Of a stretch of 40,400 nucleotides of DNA, positions 13,900 to 22,975 are shown one piece after another. The stretch's first letter is position 1. Each line of letters begins with the position of its first letter. The position numbers and the translations under genes were made by a program. The notes beneath the pieces were generated by a model, which saw only the letters and a program-made list of their open reading frames with translations, did not search any database and had not been told where the DNA came from. The DNA is taken from contig CAZQVV010000015.1 of assembly GCA_964596835.1 (NCBI GenBank), forward strand, positions 1 to 40,400. The letters run 5' to 3'. This stretch comes from JAADGZ01 sp964596835 (GTDB lineage: Bacteria > Pseudomonadota > Gammaproteobacteria > UBA6429 > Thiohalophilaceae).

Positions 13900-15846
13900 A
13901 TGGCTACATCCCGTGATGATATGCAAAATGACACATTAACTTACCGTCGTTTCAAGGATGGTGACAATGAATGGAGTTCGCTGGTAAAACAAATCTTCCA
14001 GGAAGATACCTCGCACAAATGTCCGACCTATATTACCCGTACCCCGCCCTGCCAGGGTAGTTGCCCTGCGGGTGAAGATATTCGCGGTTGGCTGGATATT
14101 GTTAGCAATATTGAACAACCCTCAGAAGGGTTGAGCATGAAAGAATATGCCTTCCGGCGTTTAACAGATGCCAACCCTTTCCCTTCTGTTATGGGTCGCG
14201 TCTGTCCTGCACCCTGTGAAGATGGCTGTAACCGTAACGAAGTTGAAGACCATGTCGGTATTAACGCTGTTGAGCAGTTTGTCGGCGACTCTGCACTAGC
14301 GGAAAAATTCACTTTTGCCAGTCCCGAAAAAGAGACCGGCAAAAAAGTTGCTATCATTGGAGGTGGACCTGCGGGTCTGGCGGCGGCTTATCAGTTACGC
14401 CGTATGGGTCACGCCTGTACCGTGTTTGATAATCACGCGACACTGGGTGGAATGATGAAATACGGGATTCCCGGTTATCGTACACCGCGTGATGTGCTGG
14501 AGGGCGAAATCAACCGCATTACCGACATGGGTGTTGAAATCAAACTGAATACCTGGATAGGCAAGGATATCACTGTCAAACAGATTGAAAAAGATTATGA
14601 CGCTATCCTCTGGGCCGTCGGTGCTCAGGCAGGTCGTCAGATTCCGGTTCCCGGAGCCGACCAGGCGCCGAATGCGCTGACGGGTGTTGATTTTCTGGAA
14701 GCTTTCAACGATGGCCGCCTGAAACTGGTATCCGACAAAGTTGTGGTCATTGGCGGGGGAGATACTTCGATCGACGTGGCTTCTGTTGCCCGTCGTATCG
14801 GTCATATCAGTCAAATCTCCGAGAAAGATCGCCCTGAAAACATCATCATGGGTCACACCGCTCATGACGTGGCCTCCTCTGCGGTACGTCAGGGTGCAAA
14901 CGTTATGTTGCTGTCCCGTTCCCCTATTGAACAGATGCCTGCTGCGCAGCACGAAATTGATGATGCGAAACGTGAAGGTGTGGAAATTATCAGCTGTGTT
15001 AGCCCGATAGAAGTGGTTATTGGCGATGATGGCCGTGCGACTGCACTGCGTGTTATCAAGCTTGAGAATGACGGCAAAACCCCGATTGAAGGCAGTGAGT
15101 ATGATATTTCCTGTGACCTGTTGGTCTCAGCGATTGGCCAGGGCGGCAAGCTGGACGGCTTTGAAGAGATGGGCAATGCGCGCGGACTGATTGATGCCGA
15201 TGCCAATTATCAGGTTCCCGGTAAAGAAGGTCACTTTGTTGCAGGTGATATCGTTCGCCCTCATCTGCTGACGACGGCCATTGGTCAGGCTTCTATCGCC
15301 GCTGAAAGTATCGATCACTATCTGAAACATCAGGATCTGGGTAAACGCCCGAAGGTTGACAAGCATCACTTCAGTCTGTTGAAAAAATTGCGCGAAGCGG
15401 GTCTGGAACCTGAAGAATACAGTCATAAAAGTGAATGGGGCACCTCCGAACATAACTTTGCCGTACATAACTTTGATGATCGCTCTGCGCATGAGATTAT
15501 TCCGGCGGATAGACTGTTCCTAGGCCATTTCCAGTACACGCCGCGTCACAAGCGCCAGGAAGATGTGCCTGATACTGATAAAGTACTGGGCCACTTCAAT
15601 GAACGAATGAAGGGTCTGAGCGATGAGGAATCAATAGCCGAAGCGAATCGCTGCATGAGTTGTGGTATGTGCTTTGAATGTGATAACTGTGTTATCTTCT
15701 GCCCACAGGATGCCGTCTATCGTGTACCTAAGAGTGAAAGAACGATGGGACGTTATGTTGCAACCGACTACGCCAAATGTATTGGTTGCCACATTTGCGC
15801 TGATGTGTGCCCGACCGGTTACATCGACATGGCCATGGGTGAATAA
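13900..15846 (+). CDS. dsrL: DsrL, NAD(P)H:acceptor oxidoreductase
   Basis: A 648-residue Fe-S flavoprotein related to the small subunit of glutamate synthase. N-terminal cysteines (Cys41, 51, 55 and 102, 106, 110) bind clusters. FAD binds at AIIGGGPAGLAAA (about 151-163), and a second Rossmann motif VVIGGGDTSID binds NAD(P). A C-terminal ferredoxin domain has two cluster motifs (CMSCGMCFECDNC and CIGCHICADVCP). DsrL is the electron acceptor of DsrAB in oxidisers and a marker of the oxidative pathway. I chose ATG 13900 (AGGAGA upstream) over the in-frame TTG at 13882. Confidence 0.97.
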   Translation: MATSRDDMQNDTLTYRRFKDGDNEWSSLVKQIFQEDTSHKCPTYITRTPPCQGSCPAGEDIRGWLDIVSNIEQPSEGLSMKEYAFRRLTDANPFPSVMGRVCPAPCEDGCNRNEVEDHVGINAVEQFVGDSALAEKFTFASPEKETGKKVAIIGGGPAGLAAAYQLRRMGHACTVFDNHATLGGMMKYGIPGYRTPRDVLEGEINRITDMGVEIKLNTWIGKDITVKQIEKDYDAILWAVGAQAGRQIPVPGADQAPNALTGVDFLEAFNDGRLKLVSDKVVVIGGGDTSIDVASVARRIGHISQISEKDRPENIIMGHTAHDVASSAVRQGANVMLLSRSPIEQMPAAQHEIDDAKREGVEIISCVSPIEVVIGDDGRATALRVIKLENDGKTPIEGSEYDISCDLLVSAIGQGGKLDGFEEMGNARGLIDADANYQVPGKEGHFVAGDIVRPHLLTTAIGQASIAAESIDHYLKHQDLGKRPKVDKHHFSLLKKLREAGLEPEEYSHKSEWGTSEHNFAVHNFDDRSAHEIIPADRLFLGHFQYTPRHKRQEDVPDTDKVLGHFNERMKGLSDEESIAEANRCMSCGMCFECDNCVIFCPQDAVYRVPKSERTMGRYVATDYAKCIGCHICADVCPTGYIDMAMGE

Positions 15847-15865
15847 TCAAACTGAGGACTGAATA

Positions 15866-16351
15866 GTGTCAGTTGGACTATACAAAAAAAAACTAAGCTT
15901 GTTACTGGCAGGGTTAATCTTAACCCTGCCCCTTAGCCTCTTTGCTGAAGGTATTCTACCTACGGTGCCAAAAGCAAAGGCTAAGGCGACAGTGGAATAT
16001 GGTTGTGTCAATCCCGTTGCCGATATGCGTAGAAATCATATGAAATATCTGCTGCATCATCGTGACCAGACTATGCATAAAGGTATTCGAACTAAAAAAT
16101 ACAGTTTGGCCAAATGTATCGAGTGCCATGTGACACCCGATAAAAATGGTAAATATCCCAAGTTTGGCGACGATGACTTCTTCTGCAGCAGTTGCCATAA
16201 TTATGCGGCTGTCACGATTGACTGTTTCCAGTGTCACAATGACAATCCTAAAAGTGCTTACTCGTCATTAAAATTAAACGGACAGTCCCTGCCAGAAGGT
16301 CATGAAAAGTTTACTTCGAATGACACCTTGCCATCTGGAGATGCTAAATAA
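15866..16351 (+). CDS. dsrJ: DsrJ, periplasmic triheme cytochrome c
   Basis: A 161-residue protein with three haem c motifs, CIECH, CSSCH and CFQCH, and an N-terminal hydrophobic segment (LSLLLAGLILTLPLSLFA) that acts as a signal or anchor. Cys47 (EYGCVNP) corresponds to the cysteine reported as an unusual distal haem ligand in the Allochromatium protein. It faces the periplasm within DsrMKJOP. The start is GTG at 15866 after GAGGAC. Its TAA stop shares one base with the dsrO ATG, giving tight translational coupling. Confidence 0.96.
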   Translation: MSVGLYKKKLSLLLAGLILTLPLSLFAEGILPTVPKAKAKATVEYGCVNPVADMRRNHMKYLLHHRDQTMHKGIRTKKYSLAKCIECHVTPDKNGKYPKFGDDDFFCSSCHNYAAVTIDCFQCHNDNPKSAYSSLKLNGQSLPEGHEKFTSNDTLPSGDAK

Positions 16352-17106
16352 TGTCTCATATAGAATCCTCGAAAAATGCAGACTTAACACGACGTAAGTT
16401 TCTAGGCTCCGCTGTGGCTACCACCGCTGGCTTAACTATTGCTCCCGGTGTGCTTCTGTTTCGGGCTGCGCAGGCAAAACCCGCTGCACAGGCAGTTACC
16501 AGTAAGGTTCGTTGGGGCTTGCTCATTGATAATACTAAATGTTCGACCGGTTGCGACGACTGTGTCACTGCCTGTAAAACAGTACACCATCTGGAAGGAC
16601 ATAACCGTCCGGAAACGGATGTGCAATGGATTCGCAAACTCACGGTTACCGACAAACAAACCGGGTATGTCATGTCCCTGCCCATGATGTGTCAACACTG
16701 TGAAAATCCTCCCTGTGTTGATGTCTGCCCAACCGGCGCGTCTTTCAAACGCGCGGATGGCATTGTACTGGTAGATCGGCACATCTGTATCGGTTGCCGT
16801 TACTGCATGATGGCCTGCCCCTACAAGGCGCGTTCTTTTGAACATGAAGTCGTTCATGATCAATCCGTCAGTGCGCCACGAGGAAAAGGAACGGTTGAAG
16901 GCTGCACCCTGTGTGTATACCGGGTTGATCATGGTCAAATACCGGCTTGCGTCGAAGCCTGCAACGAGGCGAAACACGGAGCCATGTTGTTCGGTGATCT
17001 GAATGATCCTGAAAGTGAAATCTCGAAACGCCTGGCCAAGTATGGTGGTAAGCAGATCCGTGCGGATCTTGGCCTGAACACAGGCGTTCGTTATCAAGGC
17101 ATCTAA
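16351..17106 (+). CDS. dsrO: DsrO, periplasmic ferredoxin-like subunit
   Basis: A 251-residue protein with a Tat signal peptide: TRRKFLG twin arginine, hydrophobic stretch and AAQAKP cleavage region near residue 38. The mature part has four [4Fe-4S] cysteine motifs (CSTGCDDCVTAC, CQHCENPPCVDVCP, CIGCRYCMMACP, CTLCVYR with CVEAC), as in HybA/DsrO proteins. It transfers electrons between DsrJ and DsrP on the periplasmic side. The first base of its ATG is the last base of the dsrJ stop codon. Confidence 0.97.
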   Translation: MSHIESSKNADLTRRKFLGSAVATTAGLTIAPGVLLFRAAQAKPAAQAVTSKVRWGLLIDNTKCSTGCDDCVTACKTVHHLEGHNRPETDVQWIRKLTVTDKQTGYVMSLPMMCQHCENPPCVDVCPTGASFKRADGIVLVDRHICIGCRYCMMACPYKARSFEHEVVHDQSVSAPRGKGTVEGCTLCVYRVDHGQIPACVEACNEAKHGAMLFGDLNDPESEISKRLAKYGGKQIRADLGLNTGVRYQGI

Positions 17107-17133
17107 TAACATATACAGTGGGTTGATGGCATA

Positions 17134-18339
17134 ATGAAAAAAGCAAATTTTGTGGAAATTGAAGGCCGTAGCGCCGGTTATCTGGCGCTGCTTGGCTTTC
17201 TGGGTATTTTCATACTCGCTGCTCTTGGTTCAAGCTTTTACATGGAACATAATGGACACCATGTCACCGGTATGACTAACCAGATCGTCTGGGGCATGCC
17301 ACATGTGTTTGCAGTGTTCCTTATTGTTGCAGCATCGGGGGCACTGAACATCGCCTCCATTTCATCCGTGTTTCACAAGGCGGCTTACAAACCTCTGGCT
17401 CGACTCTCCGGACTGCTGGCAATTTCATTGCTGCTGGGTGGCCTAATGGTACTGGTACTTGATCTGGGCCGCCCCGATCGACTCATCATTGCCATGACCC
17501 GATACAACTTTAGATCGATTTTTGCCTGGAACATGCTCCTGTATAACGGCTTCTTTCTGATTGTAGGTATCTACCTGTGGACCATGATGCAGCGCAGTTT
17601 GAACAAGTATACTCACTATGCTGGTTTTGCCGCCTTCATCTGGCGTCTTACACTCACTACAGGTACCGGCTCTATCTTTGGTTTCCTGGTGGCTCGCCAG
17701 GCTTATGATTCGGCCATCATGGCCCCCATGTTTATTATTATGTCGTTCTCATTCGGCCTGGCTATTTTCCTGCTGGTACTACTGGCCGCCTGTAACTGGA
17801 CCAATAGACCTTTAGGGGATGTCATTTTTAACACCTTGAAAAACCTGCTCGGTGTCTTTGTTGCCGCAGTACTCTACTTTGTCATTGTTCAGCACCTGAC
17901 CAACATCTATATGGCAAAAGACACGGGTGTTGAAACATTTATCCTGTTGAACGGGGGTATTTATACAAAACTGTTCTGGATTGGTCAGATTCTGCTTGGC
18001 AGCCTGGTCCCTCTTGCACTTCTCTATCACCCGACCTGGGGCAAAAGTAGAACACTGGTGGGAGTAGCCGCTATGCTCGTTATTATTGGCGGCATGGCGC
18101 AGATGTACGTCATCATTATTGGTGGTCAGGCGTATCCACTAAGCCTGTTTCCAGGCATGGAAGTTCACAGCAGTTTCTTTGATGGTGTCGTCAATCACTA
18201 TGCTCCCACCCTGTCTGAAATTATGCTGGGTCTGGGAGGTATGGCAACCGCCATGATCACCGTTGCTCTGGCCATCAAGGTGCTGCGCTTCCTGCCGGAA
18301 AGCCTGGCTGATGAGGTAGTTGATCCGCAGCACCAGTAG
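17134..18339 (+). CDS. dsrP: DsrP, NrfD-like membrane quinone-interacting subunit
   Basis: A 401-residue polytopic membrane protein of the NrfD/HybB/DsrP family with about ten transmembrane segments spread over its length. No haem-binding or cluster cysteine motif is visible, as expected for NrfD-type proteins. It exchanges electrons between the quinone pool and DsrO. It is the last of the mkLjop membrane genes. A hairpin and a terminator-like structure follow its stop, so expression may drop before dsrN. Confidence 0.96.
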   Translation: MKKANFVEIEGRSAGYLALLGFLGIFILAALGSSFYMEHNGHHVTGMTNQIVWGMPHVFAVFLIVAASGALNIASISSVFHKAAYKPLARLSGLLAISLLLGGLMVLVLDLGRPDRLIIAMTRYNFRSIFAWNMLLYNGFFLIVGIYLWTMMQRSLNKYTHYAGFAAFIWRLTLTTGTGSIFGFLVARQAYDSAIMAPMFIIMSFSFGLAIFLLVLLAACNWTNRPLGDVIFNTLKNLLGVFVAAVLYFVIVQHLTNIYMAKDTGVETFILLNGGIYTKLFWIGQILLGSLVPLALLYHPTWGKSRTLVGVAAMLVIIGGMAQMYVIIIGGQAYPLSLFPGMEVHSSFFDGVVNHYAPTLSEIMLGLGGMATAMITVALAIKVLRFLPESLADEVVDPQHQ

Positions 18340-18383
18340 CACCTGGTTTGCTGCCAGGTATAGAAAACTAAAAAATGATAGGG

Positions 18384-18415
18384 GGGGACCAACCAGTGTT
18401 GTTGTGTCCCCTTTT
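18384..18415 (+). terminator. Possible partial terminator between dsrP and dsrN
   Basis: GGGGACCAAC (18384-18393) pairs with GTTGTGTCCCC (one-base bulge, ending 18411), and TTTT follows at 18412-18415. A smaller hairpin ACCTGG/CCAGGT lies just before at 18341-18359. Such a structure inside an operon would act as an attenuator reducing dsrNR expression. The T-run is short, so termination should be incomplete. Confidence 0.5.
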
Positions 18416-18516
18416 CGTTATTTAGAGGCTGAACCATTGCTTAAAAAGTTCGTTAGGCTTTGCCACGCTCAACCCAGGCTACCTTTAATTTTGGCTTATC
18501 CGGATCAGGGTATCCC

Positions 18517-19917
18517 GTGACTATTCCTCGGCTGCTTATTTCTGCGGCACATAAATCTTCAGGCAAAACAACCCTGAGCGTTGGACTTTGCGCGGCCTTC
18601 CAGGCGCAGCGTAAAACCGTCCAGCCCTTTAAAAAAGGCCCGGACTATATCGACCCCATGTGGTTGAGCCGAGCCTGCGGGCGTGACTGTCATAATCTTG
18701 ATTTTTATACCATGCAGCATGATGAAATGCTGGCAACGCTTGAGCACTATTCAGAAGGCTGTGATCTTTCTATTATTGAGGGCAACAAGGGGCTCTATGA
18801 TGGTCTTGATGTCGACGGCAGTAACAGCAATGCCGCCCTGGCCCAACTGACTCAGACTCCGGTTATTCTGGTGATCAATGTGCAGGGTGTTACCCGAGGT
18901 ATTGCCCCGCTGATACTGGGGTACCAGAATTTTGAGCCGGATATCAATATTGCCGGCGTTATTCTAAATCAGATCCGCGGTCGCCGTCATGAAAGCAAGT
19001 TACGCGCAGTAATAGAGCATTACACCGATGTCCCCGTGCTTGGCGCGGTTTACCACAATCCGTCCTTGCAGATTGATGAACGCCACCTGGGCTTGATTCC
19101 CAGTAATGAAGCGCATGAGGCAGACAACAAGGTTGCGCAAATCGGCCGTCTTATTGCGGAACAGGTTGAACTGGATAAACTGGCGCAAATTGCCGCCACT
19201 GCACCACCCCTGCCCGCCCACAGCTTTCCAGGCTCCCAAACAGTAGATACTAGCGGGGGCAACGTGCGTATTGCGGTTGCCCGTGATGCCGCTTTCGGCT
19301 TTTATTATCCGCAGGACTTCGAGGCGCTGGAGGCTGCGGGAGCAAACCTGCTATTCTTTGACACGCTGCAGGACTCCCACCTGCCCGACTGTGATGCTCT
19401 CTTTATCGGTGGAGGTTTCCCGGAAGCCCACATGCAGGCGTTGGCAGACAATCGATGCCTGCGGGCTAACATCTTTGACGCCATAGAAAACGGTATGCCT
19501 GCTTATGCAGAATGTGGCGGTCTCATGTATCTGACCCGGCGTATCCTGTGGGGCGATCAAAGCCATGAGATGGTCGGCGTCATTCCTGCCGACACCCGGA
19601 TGTATAAAACCCCGCAGGGTCGGGGTTATATCCAGCTGACAGAAAAAGTAAACCACCTTTGGCCAAGCCTCGCAGAAACCCCGGAACCACACATTATTCC
19701 GGGGCATGAATTTCATTATTCAGCACTTGAGAATATCGGTACTCTGAATTTTGCCTACCGGGTTGTACGCGGGATCGGCATCGACGGTCAGAATGATGGT
19801 ATTGTTCATAAAAACCTGCTGGCAAATTACGCACATTTGCGGGACACCTCAGCCCACCACTGGGCTCAACGATTTGTCGAATTCATACGCAATAGCGTAT
19901 CATTCGTCACAGAGTAA
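18517..19917 (+). CDS. dsrN: DsrN, sirohaem amidase (CbiA/CobB-like)
   Basis: A 466-residue glutamine-dependent amidotransferase related to cobyrinate a,c-diamide synthase. The ATP-binding P-loop is SAAHKSSGKTT at the N terminus. The C-terminal class I glutamine amidotransferase domain has its nucleophile in AYAECGGLMYL and the histidine in GHEFHYS. DsrN makes the amidated sirohaem used by DsrAB. I chose GTG at 18517 (AGGG upstream), which gives the normal N terminus VTIPRLLISAAHKSSG; the frame extends in phase to TTG 18460 but that part lacks family resemblance. Confidence 0.95.
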   Translation: MTIPRLLISAAHKSSGKTTLSVGLCAAFQAQRKTVQPFKKGPDYIDPMWLSRACGRDCHNLDFYTMQHDEMLATLEHYSEGCDLSIIEGNKGLYDGLDVDGSNSNAALAQLTQTPVILVINVQGVTRGIAPLILGYQNFEPDINIAGVILNQIRGRRHESKLRAVIEHYTDVPVLGAVYHNPSLQIDERHLGLIPSNEAHEADNKVAQIGRLIAEQVELDKLAQIAATAPPLPAHSFPGSQTVDTSGGNVRIAVARDAAFGFYYPQDFEALEAAGANLLFFDTLQDSHLPDCDALFIGGGFPEAHMQALADNRCLRANIFDAIENGMPAYAECGGLMYLTRRILWGDQSHEMVGVIPADTRMYKTPQGRGYIQLTEKVNHLWPSLAETPEPHIIPGHEFHYSALENIGTLNFAYRVVRGIGIDGQNDGIVHKNLLANYAHLRDTSAHHWAQRFVEFIRNSVSFVTE

Positions 19918-19943
19918 TTTTGTCGAAAGGAAGGAGCGATAGC

Positions 19944-20255
19944 ATGATGACTATAACCCCGAGTGCCGCAGAGCAAATTAAAGTCTCTGCCAACCAGCAA
20001 GATATTGAGGATATAGCGCTACGAATCGCAGCTAAAAAGATTGAGGATGGCAGCATTGAATATGCCATGGGTTTTGCCGACCATATAAGTGATGATGATC
20101 TGAAGTTCACCAGTGAAGGCGTTGAGATTGTACTGGCTCCGGCCAGTGCCCTGCTCCTAAAAGATACGCTCATAGACTATGTCGAAATCGAGCCTGGTCA
20201 ACACAACTTCATATTTTCCAACCCCAATGATCCGCACCACAAAAGCTCTGAATAA
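19944..20255 (+). CDS. dsrR: DsrR, A-type carrier-like protein without cysteines
   Basis: A 103-residue protein with the IscA/ErpA (A-type iron-sulfur carrier) fold pattern: TPSAAEQIK at the start, YAMGFAD, and a conserved C-terminal segment. It contains no cysteine at all, whereas IscA proteins need three. This is the known peculiarity of DsrR from sulfur oxidisers, which is thought to act after transcription in dsr expression. It has a double AAGGA-type ribosome site before ATG 19944. It is the last gene recognised in the dsr cluster; dsrS of other species is not found after it. Confidence 0.93.
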   Translation: MMTITPSAAEQIKVSANQQDIEDIALRIAAKKIEDGSIEYAMGFADHISDDDLKFTSEGVEIVLAPASALLLKDTLIDYVEIEPGQHNFIFSNPNDPHHKSSE

Positions 20256-20298
20256 TACTTTTGTGAATACAGAAGCATAGCTAATTATTTTAATATAA

Positions 20299-20524
20299 GT
20301 AACTATTCAGCTCACCGGAGCGGGGTCGCCAACCCTTGCCCAGCTTAAGTTATTTGAGAAAATGGCTAATAATGTAGGTTGGCGCTGAGCAACGCGAAGC
20401 ACCACAGGCACTTCCTTCGGTCGCCCAACAGGCGTGGCCTATAATTGTTGGGCTTCGCCATAAAGAACATGGCTCAGCACCAACCTACAGACAATGCCCC
20501 CTGGAAGTGGTGCTGAATAGTTAC
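20299..20524. mobile_element. MITE-like element, copy B
   Basis: A 226-bp non-coding element with terminal inverted repeats GTAACTATTCAGC and GCTGAATAGTTAC. The perfect 8-bp direct repeat TAATATAA lies on both sides (20291-20298 and 20525-20532). Its reverse complement differs from the copy at 34364-34589 at only about five positions by eye. GTAA ends plus 8-bp duplications indicate IS66-type transposition in trans. It sits between dsrR and the kinase gene, where dsrS would be expected in Allochromatium. Confidence 0.93.
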
Positions 20525-20605
20525 TAATATAATACATTAAGTAGATGCACAAGCCTCGCCGATGGTCGGCAGATGTCATATACTTCGGCTGTTCATCGTG
20601 ATTGA

Positions 20606-22285
20606 GTGAGTAAAGTTTTGCCATCCAGTCTTTCAGAAAAAATTTCTGCAGCTTACGATTCAAATACTATGGATACAATAAAGTCCGCTCCTGGCCAGAT
20701 GCCGGTACTGTCCAGTCTCTCACATCTAAAACGGGAAACCGAGATTCTGTTATTTTTCGTTTTCTGTCTATTACTGACGGGCCTGCTTGGAGATCACCTC
20801 AACAACACGCTGTTCACGGTTCTATTCGCTTCACTGGGTCTACTCTGCACAGCGATACTTCTACACCTTTACCTGCAATTAAACGAACCTCTCAATCACT
20901 CCCTGTTAACACTGAATGAATGGTCAACCAATATTCTTGCGGGCAATTTTCAGGCGCGCATGCCTGCTCTGCCCCTCAGCGAGAAAAACCCGATTGAAAA
21001 TACGCTGACAAAAAACATCAATAGCATTGGTGAAAAACTGGAAAACCTGACTCACAACATGAACGAGCTGGTTGCACAGCATGTCGAGGATATCGAACAG
21101 AAAGATCACACCCTGGAAATCGTCTATGACGTTGCTGCGAGTATCAACAGCTCCCGTGATCTGGATGAACTCCTGACCCGCTTCCTCAGCACACTGACCA
21201 ATGTCGTCAATGCCCGCGCGGCTGTTGTGCGTCTGGTAACCGAAGATGGGCAGATGCGACTGATCTCCAGCCTGGGACTGGACGAAGAACTGATGCAAAA
21301 GGAACAGCTTCTGCCTTCCGAACAGTGTCTTTGTGGCAGCGCCTATCGTGAAGGCGATGTCTATTATCAGAAAATCGGCAAATGCGATAAAATTATCGGG
21401 CGCGCATTTTTTGACAACGATGATGTTGGCATGATTGCCGTACCTCTGCAATACCGCGACAAGATTCTCGGCGTTTATAATTTATTTGTCGAAAACAGCA
21501 AACTGCCCAACCCTGAAGATATGACTATTCTGCTGACCAATATTGGCCGGCATCTGGGTATGGCCATTGACAAGGCGCGCACGGACAACGAATCCAAGCG
21601 TCTATCTATTATGGAAGAACGCACCCGTCTCGCGCATGAATTACACGACTCACTGGCACAGACGTTGGCCAGCTTGCGTTTTCAGGTCCGGGTACTGGAT
21701 GAAACTCTACGCCGGGGACAGGAACCGGAAATCTGGTCCGAACTTGAAAAAATCGAGAACAACCTCGATGAAGCCTATGCCGAGCTGCGTGAATTAATCA
21801 CCCACTTCCGGGCACCCATTGATAAACGTGGACTGATCCCGGCGGTAGAACATCTGGTTAACCGCTTTCGCGACCAAAGTGAAATTTCCATTTTTCTGCA
21901 GCAAGAGTGGAATGTGCTGCAACTTCCCGCCAATATTGAAATGCAGGCCCTGCGAATCATCCAGGAATCCCTCAACAATATCCGCAAGCATAGCCAGGCG
22001 CATACGGTGCGCGTTTTTATGCGTAGCGACACCCAGGGTGATTGCAGTATCCTGATTGAAGATGATGGTGTTGGCATGAATATCACCCCCCAAACTGATC
22101 GAACTTCGAGTGATCACCTGGGGATGAGTATTATGGAAGAACGCGCCAAGCGTATTGGTGGTACAGTACAGTTCGAAAGTGAGCTGGGCGAAGGTACTCG
22201 CATTCTTTTGCATTTTCATTATCCGGAACTGCCCACGCCGAAAATTTCAAGTATCAAAGTCAATGTACAGGCACGGGTAAAATAA
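20606..22285 (+). CDS. NarX-type sensor histidine kinase
   Basis: A 559-residue kinase. Two membrane segments (about 47-61 and 68-90) are joined by a loop of under ten residues, so there is no periplasmic sensing domain. A HAMP-like linker (about 91-150) leads to a GAF domain (about 165-320) that carries Cys241, Cys243 and Cys260. The HisKA_3 phosphoacceptor is His347 in RLAHELHDSLAQ. The ATPase domain has an N box (QESLNNIRKHS) and a G box (DDGVGM). It should sense an intracellular or redox signal and phosphorylate the adjacent NarL-type regulator. The start is GTG at 20606; the in-frame ATG at 20669 is an alternative. The signal is unknown. Confidence 0.92.
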   Translation: MSKVLPSSLSEKISAAYDSNTMDTIKSAPGQMPVLSSLSHLKRETEILLFFVFCLLLTGLLGDHLNNTLFTVLFASLGLLCTAILLHLYLQLNEPLNHSLLTLNEWSTNILAGNFQARMPALPLSEKNPIENTLTKNINSIGEKLENLTHNMNELVAQHVEDIEQKDHTLEIVYDVAASINSSRDLDELLTRFLSTLTNVVNARAAVVRLVTEDGQMRLISSLGLDEELMQKEQLLPSEQCLCGSAYREGDVYYQKIGKCDKIIGRAFFDNDDVGMIAVPLQYRDKILGVYNLFVENSKLPNPEDMTILLTNIGRHLGMAIDKARTDNESKRLSIMEERTRLAHELHDSLAQTLASLRFQVRVLDETLRRGQEPEIWSELEKIENNLDEAYAELRELITHFRAPIDKRGLIPAVEHLVNRFRDQSEISIFLQQEWNVLQLPANIEMQALRIIQESLNNIRKHSQAHTVRVFMRSDTQGDCSILIEDDGVGMNITPQTDRTSSDHLGMSIMEERAKRIGGTVQFESELGEGTRILLHFHYPELPTPKISSIKVNVQARVK

Positions 22286-22290
22286 CGCTT

Positions 22291-22956
22291 ATGAGCTTAC
22301 ATGTTCTTCTGATTGATGATCACACTCTGTTTCGGGTCGGACTCGAATCCCTGCTGGAAAGCCGAGGGATCGAGATCGTAGCATCGGTAGGTTCAGGGCA
22401 GGAATGTTTGCGTCTGGTTGAAGAATTGAACCCGGATATTGTTCTGCTCGATATGCGCATGCCCGGTATCGATGGTCTGGGGGTTCTCAAACTTCTGCGC
22501 CAAAATGACCTCGCACTGCCTATCGTCATGCTGACCACCAGTGCGGAAGAAAGTGACCTGCTCGAATCCCTGCGTGAAGGCGCACAGGGCTACCTGTTAA
22601 AAGACATGGAACCGGATAAACTGGTACTGGCTCTGCGTGATATCGTCAGCGGTAAAACCGTGGTCGCGCCAGATCTGGCGCCGATTCTGGCACGTGCGGT
22701 ACAAGGCAAGATCCACGAGAAAAAGGAGCCAGTGAGCACACCCTTCTCTGATTTGACTCCACGGGAAACCGAAATTCTGGGATTGCTGGCGGAAGGCCAA
22801 AGCAACAAGGTCATTGCCCGCAACCTGGGTATTTCTGATGGCACCGTAAAGCTGCATGTCAAAGCTATCCTGCGAAAACTGGAAGTCCACTCCCGTGTAG
22901 AAGCCGCCGTAATGGCTGTTGAATACGGCATGTCAAAAAATTCTGAAACACACTAA
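22291..22956 (+). CDS. NarL/FixJ-type response regulator
   Basis: A 221-residue regulator lying five bases after the kinase gene. The receiver domain has Asp54 as phospho-acceptor (IVLLDMRMPG), with acidic DDH near residue 10 and the conserved lysine in YLLKDM. The C-terminal LuxR-type helix-turn-helix is LTPRETEILGLLAEGQSNK onward (about 153-207). It should bind heptamer-type DNA sites when phosphorylated. Its position after the dsr cluster, and a NarL-like 7-2-7 sequence before dsrA, suggest dsr control, which is inference. Confidence 0.94.
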   Translation: MSLHVLLIDDHTLFRVGLESLLESRGIEIVASVGSGQECLRLVEELNPDIVLLDMRMPGIDGLGVLKLLRQNDLALPIVMLTTSAEESDLLESLREGAQGYLLKDMEPDKLVLALRDIVSGKTVVAPDLAPILARAVQGKIHEKKEPVSTPFSDLTPRETEILGLLAEGQSNKVIARNLGISDGTVKLHVKAILRKLEVHSRVEAAVMAVEYGMSKNSETH

Positions 22957-22975
22957 TTGTTTCCTGAAGGTATAT

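Noticed and set aside
16432..17112. 226-aa minus-strand frame over dsrO
   Set aside because: Antisense shadow of a gene with complete Fe-S motifs.
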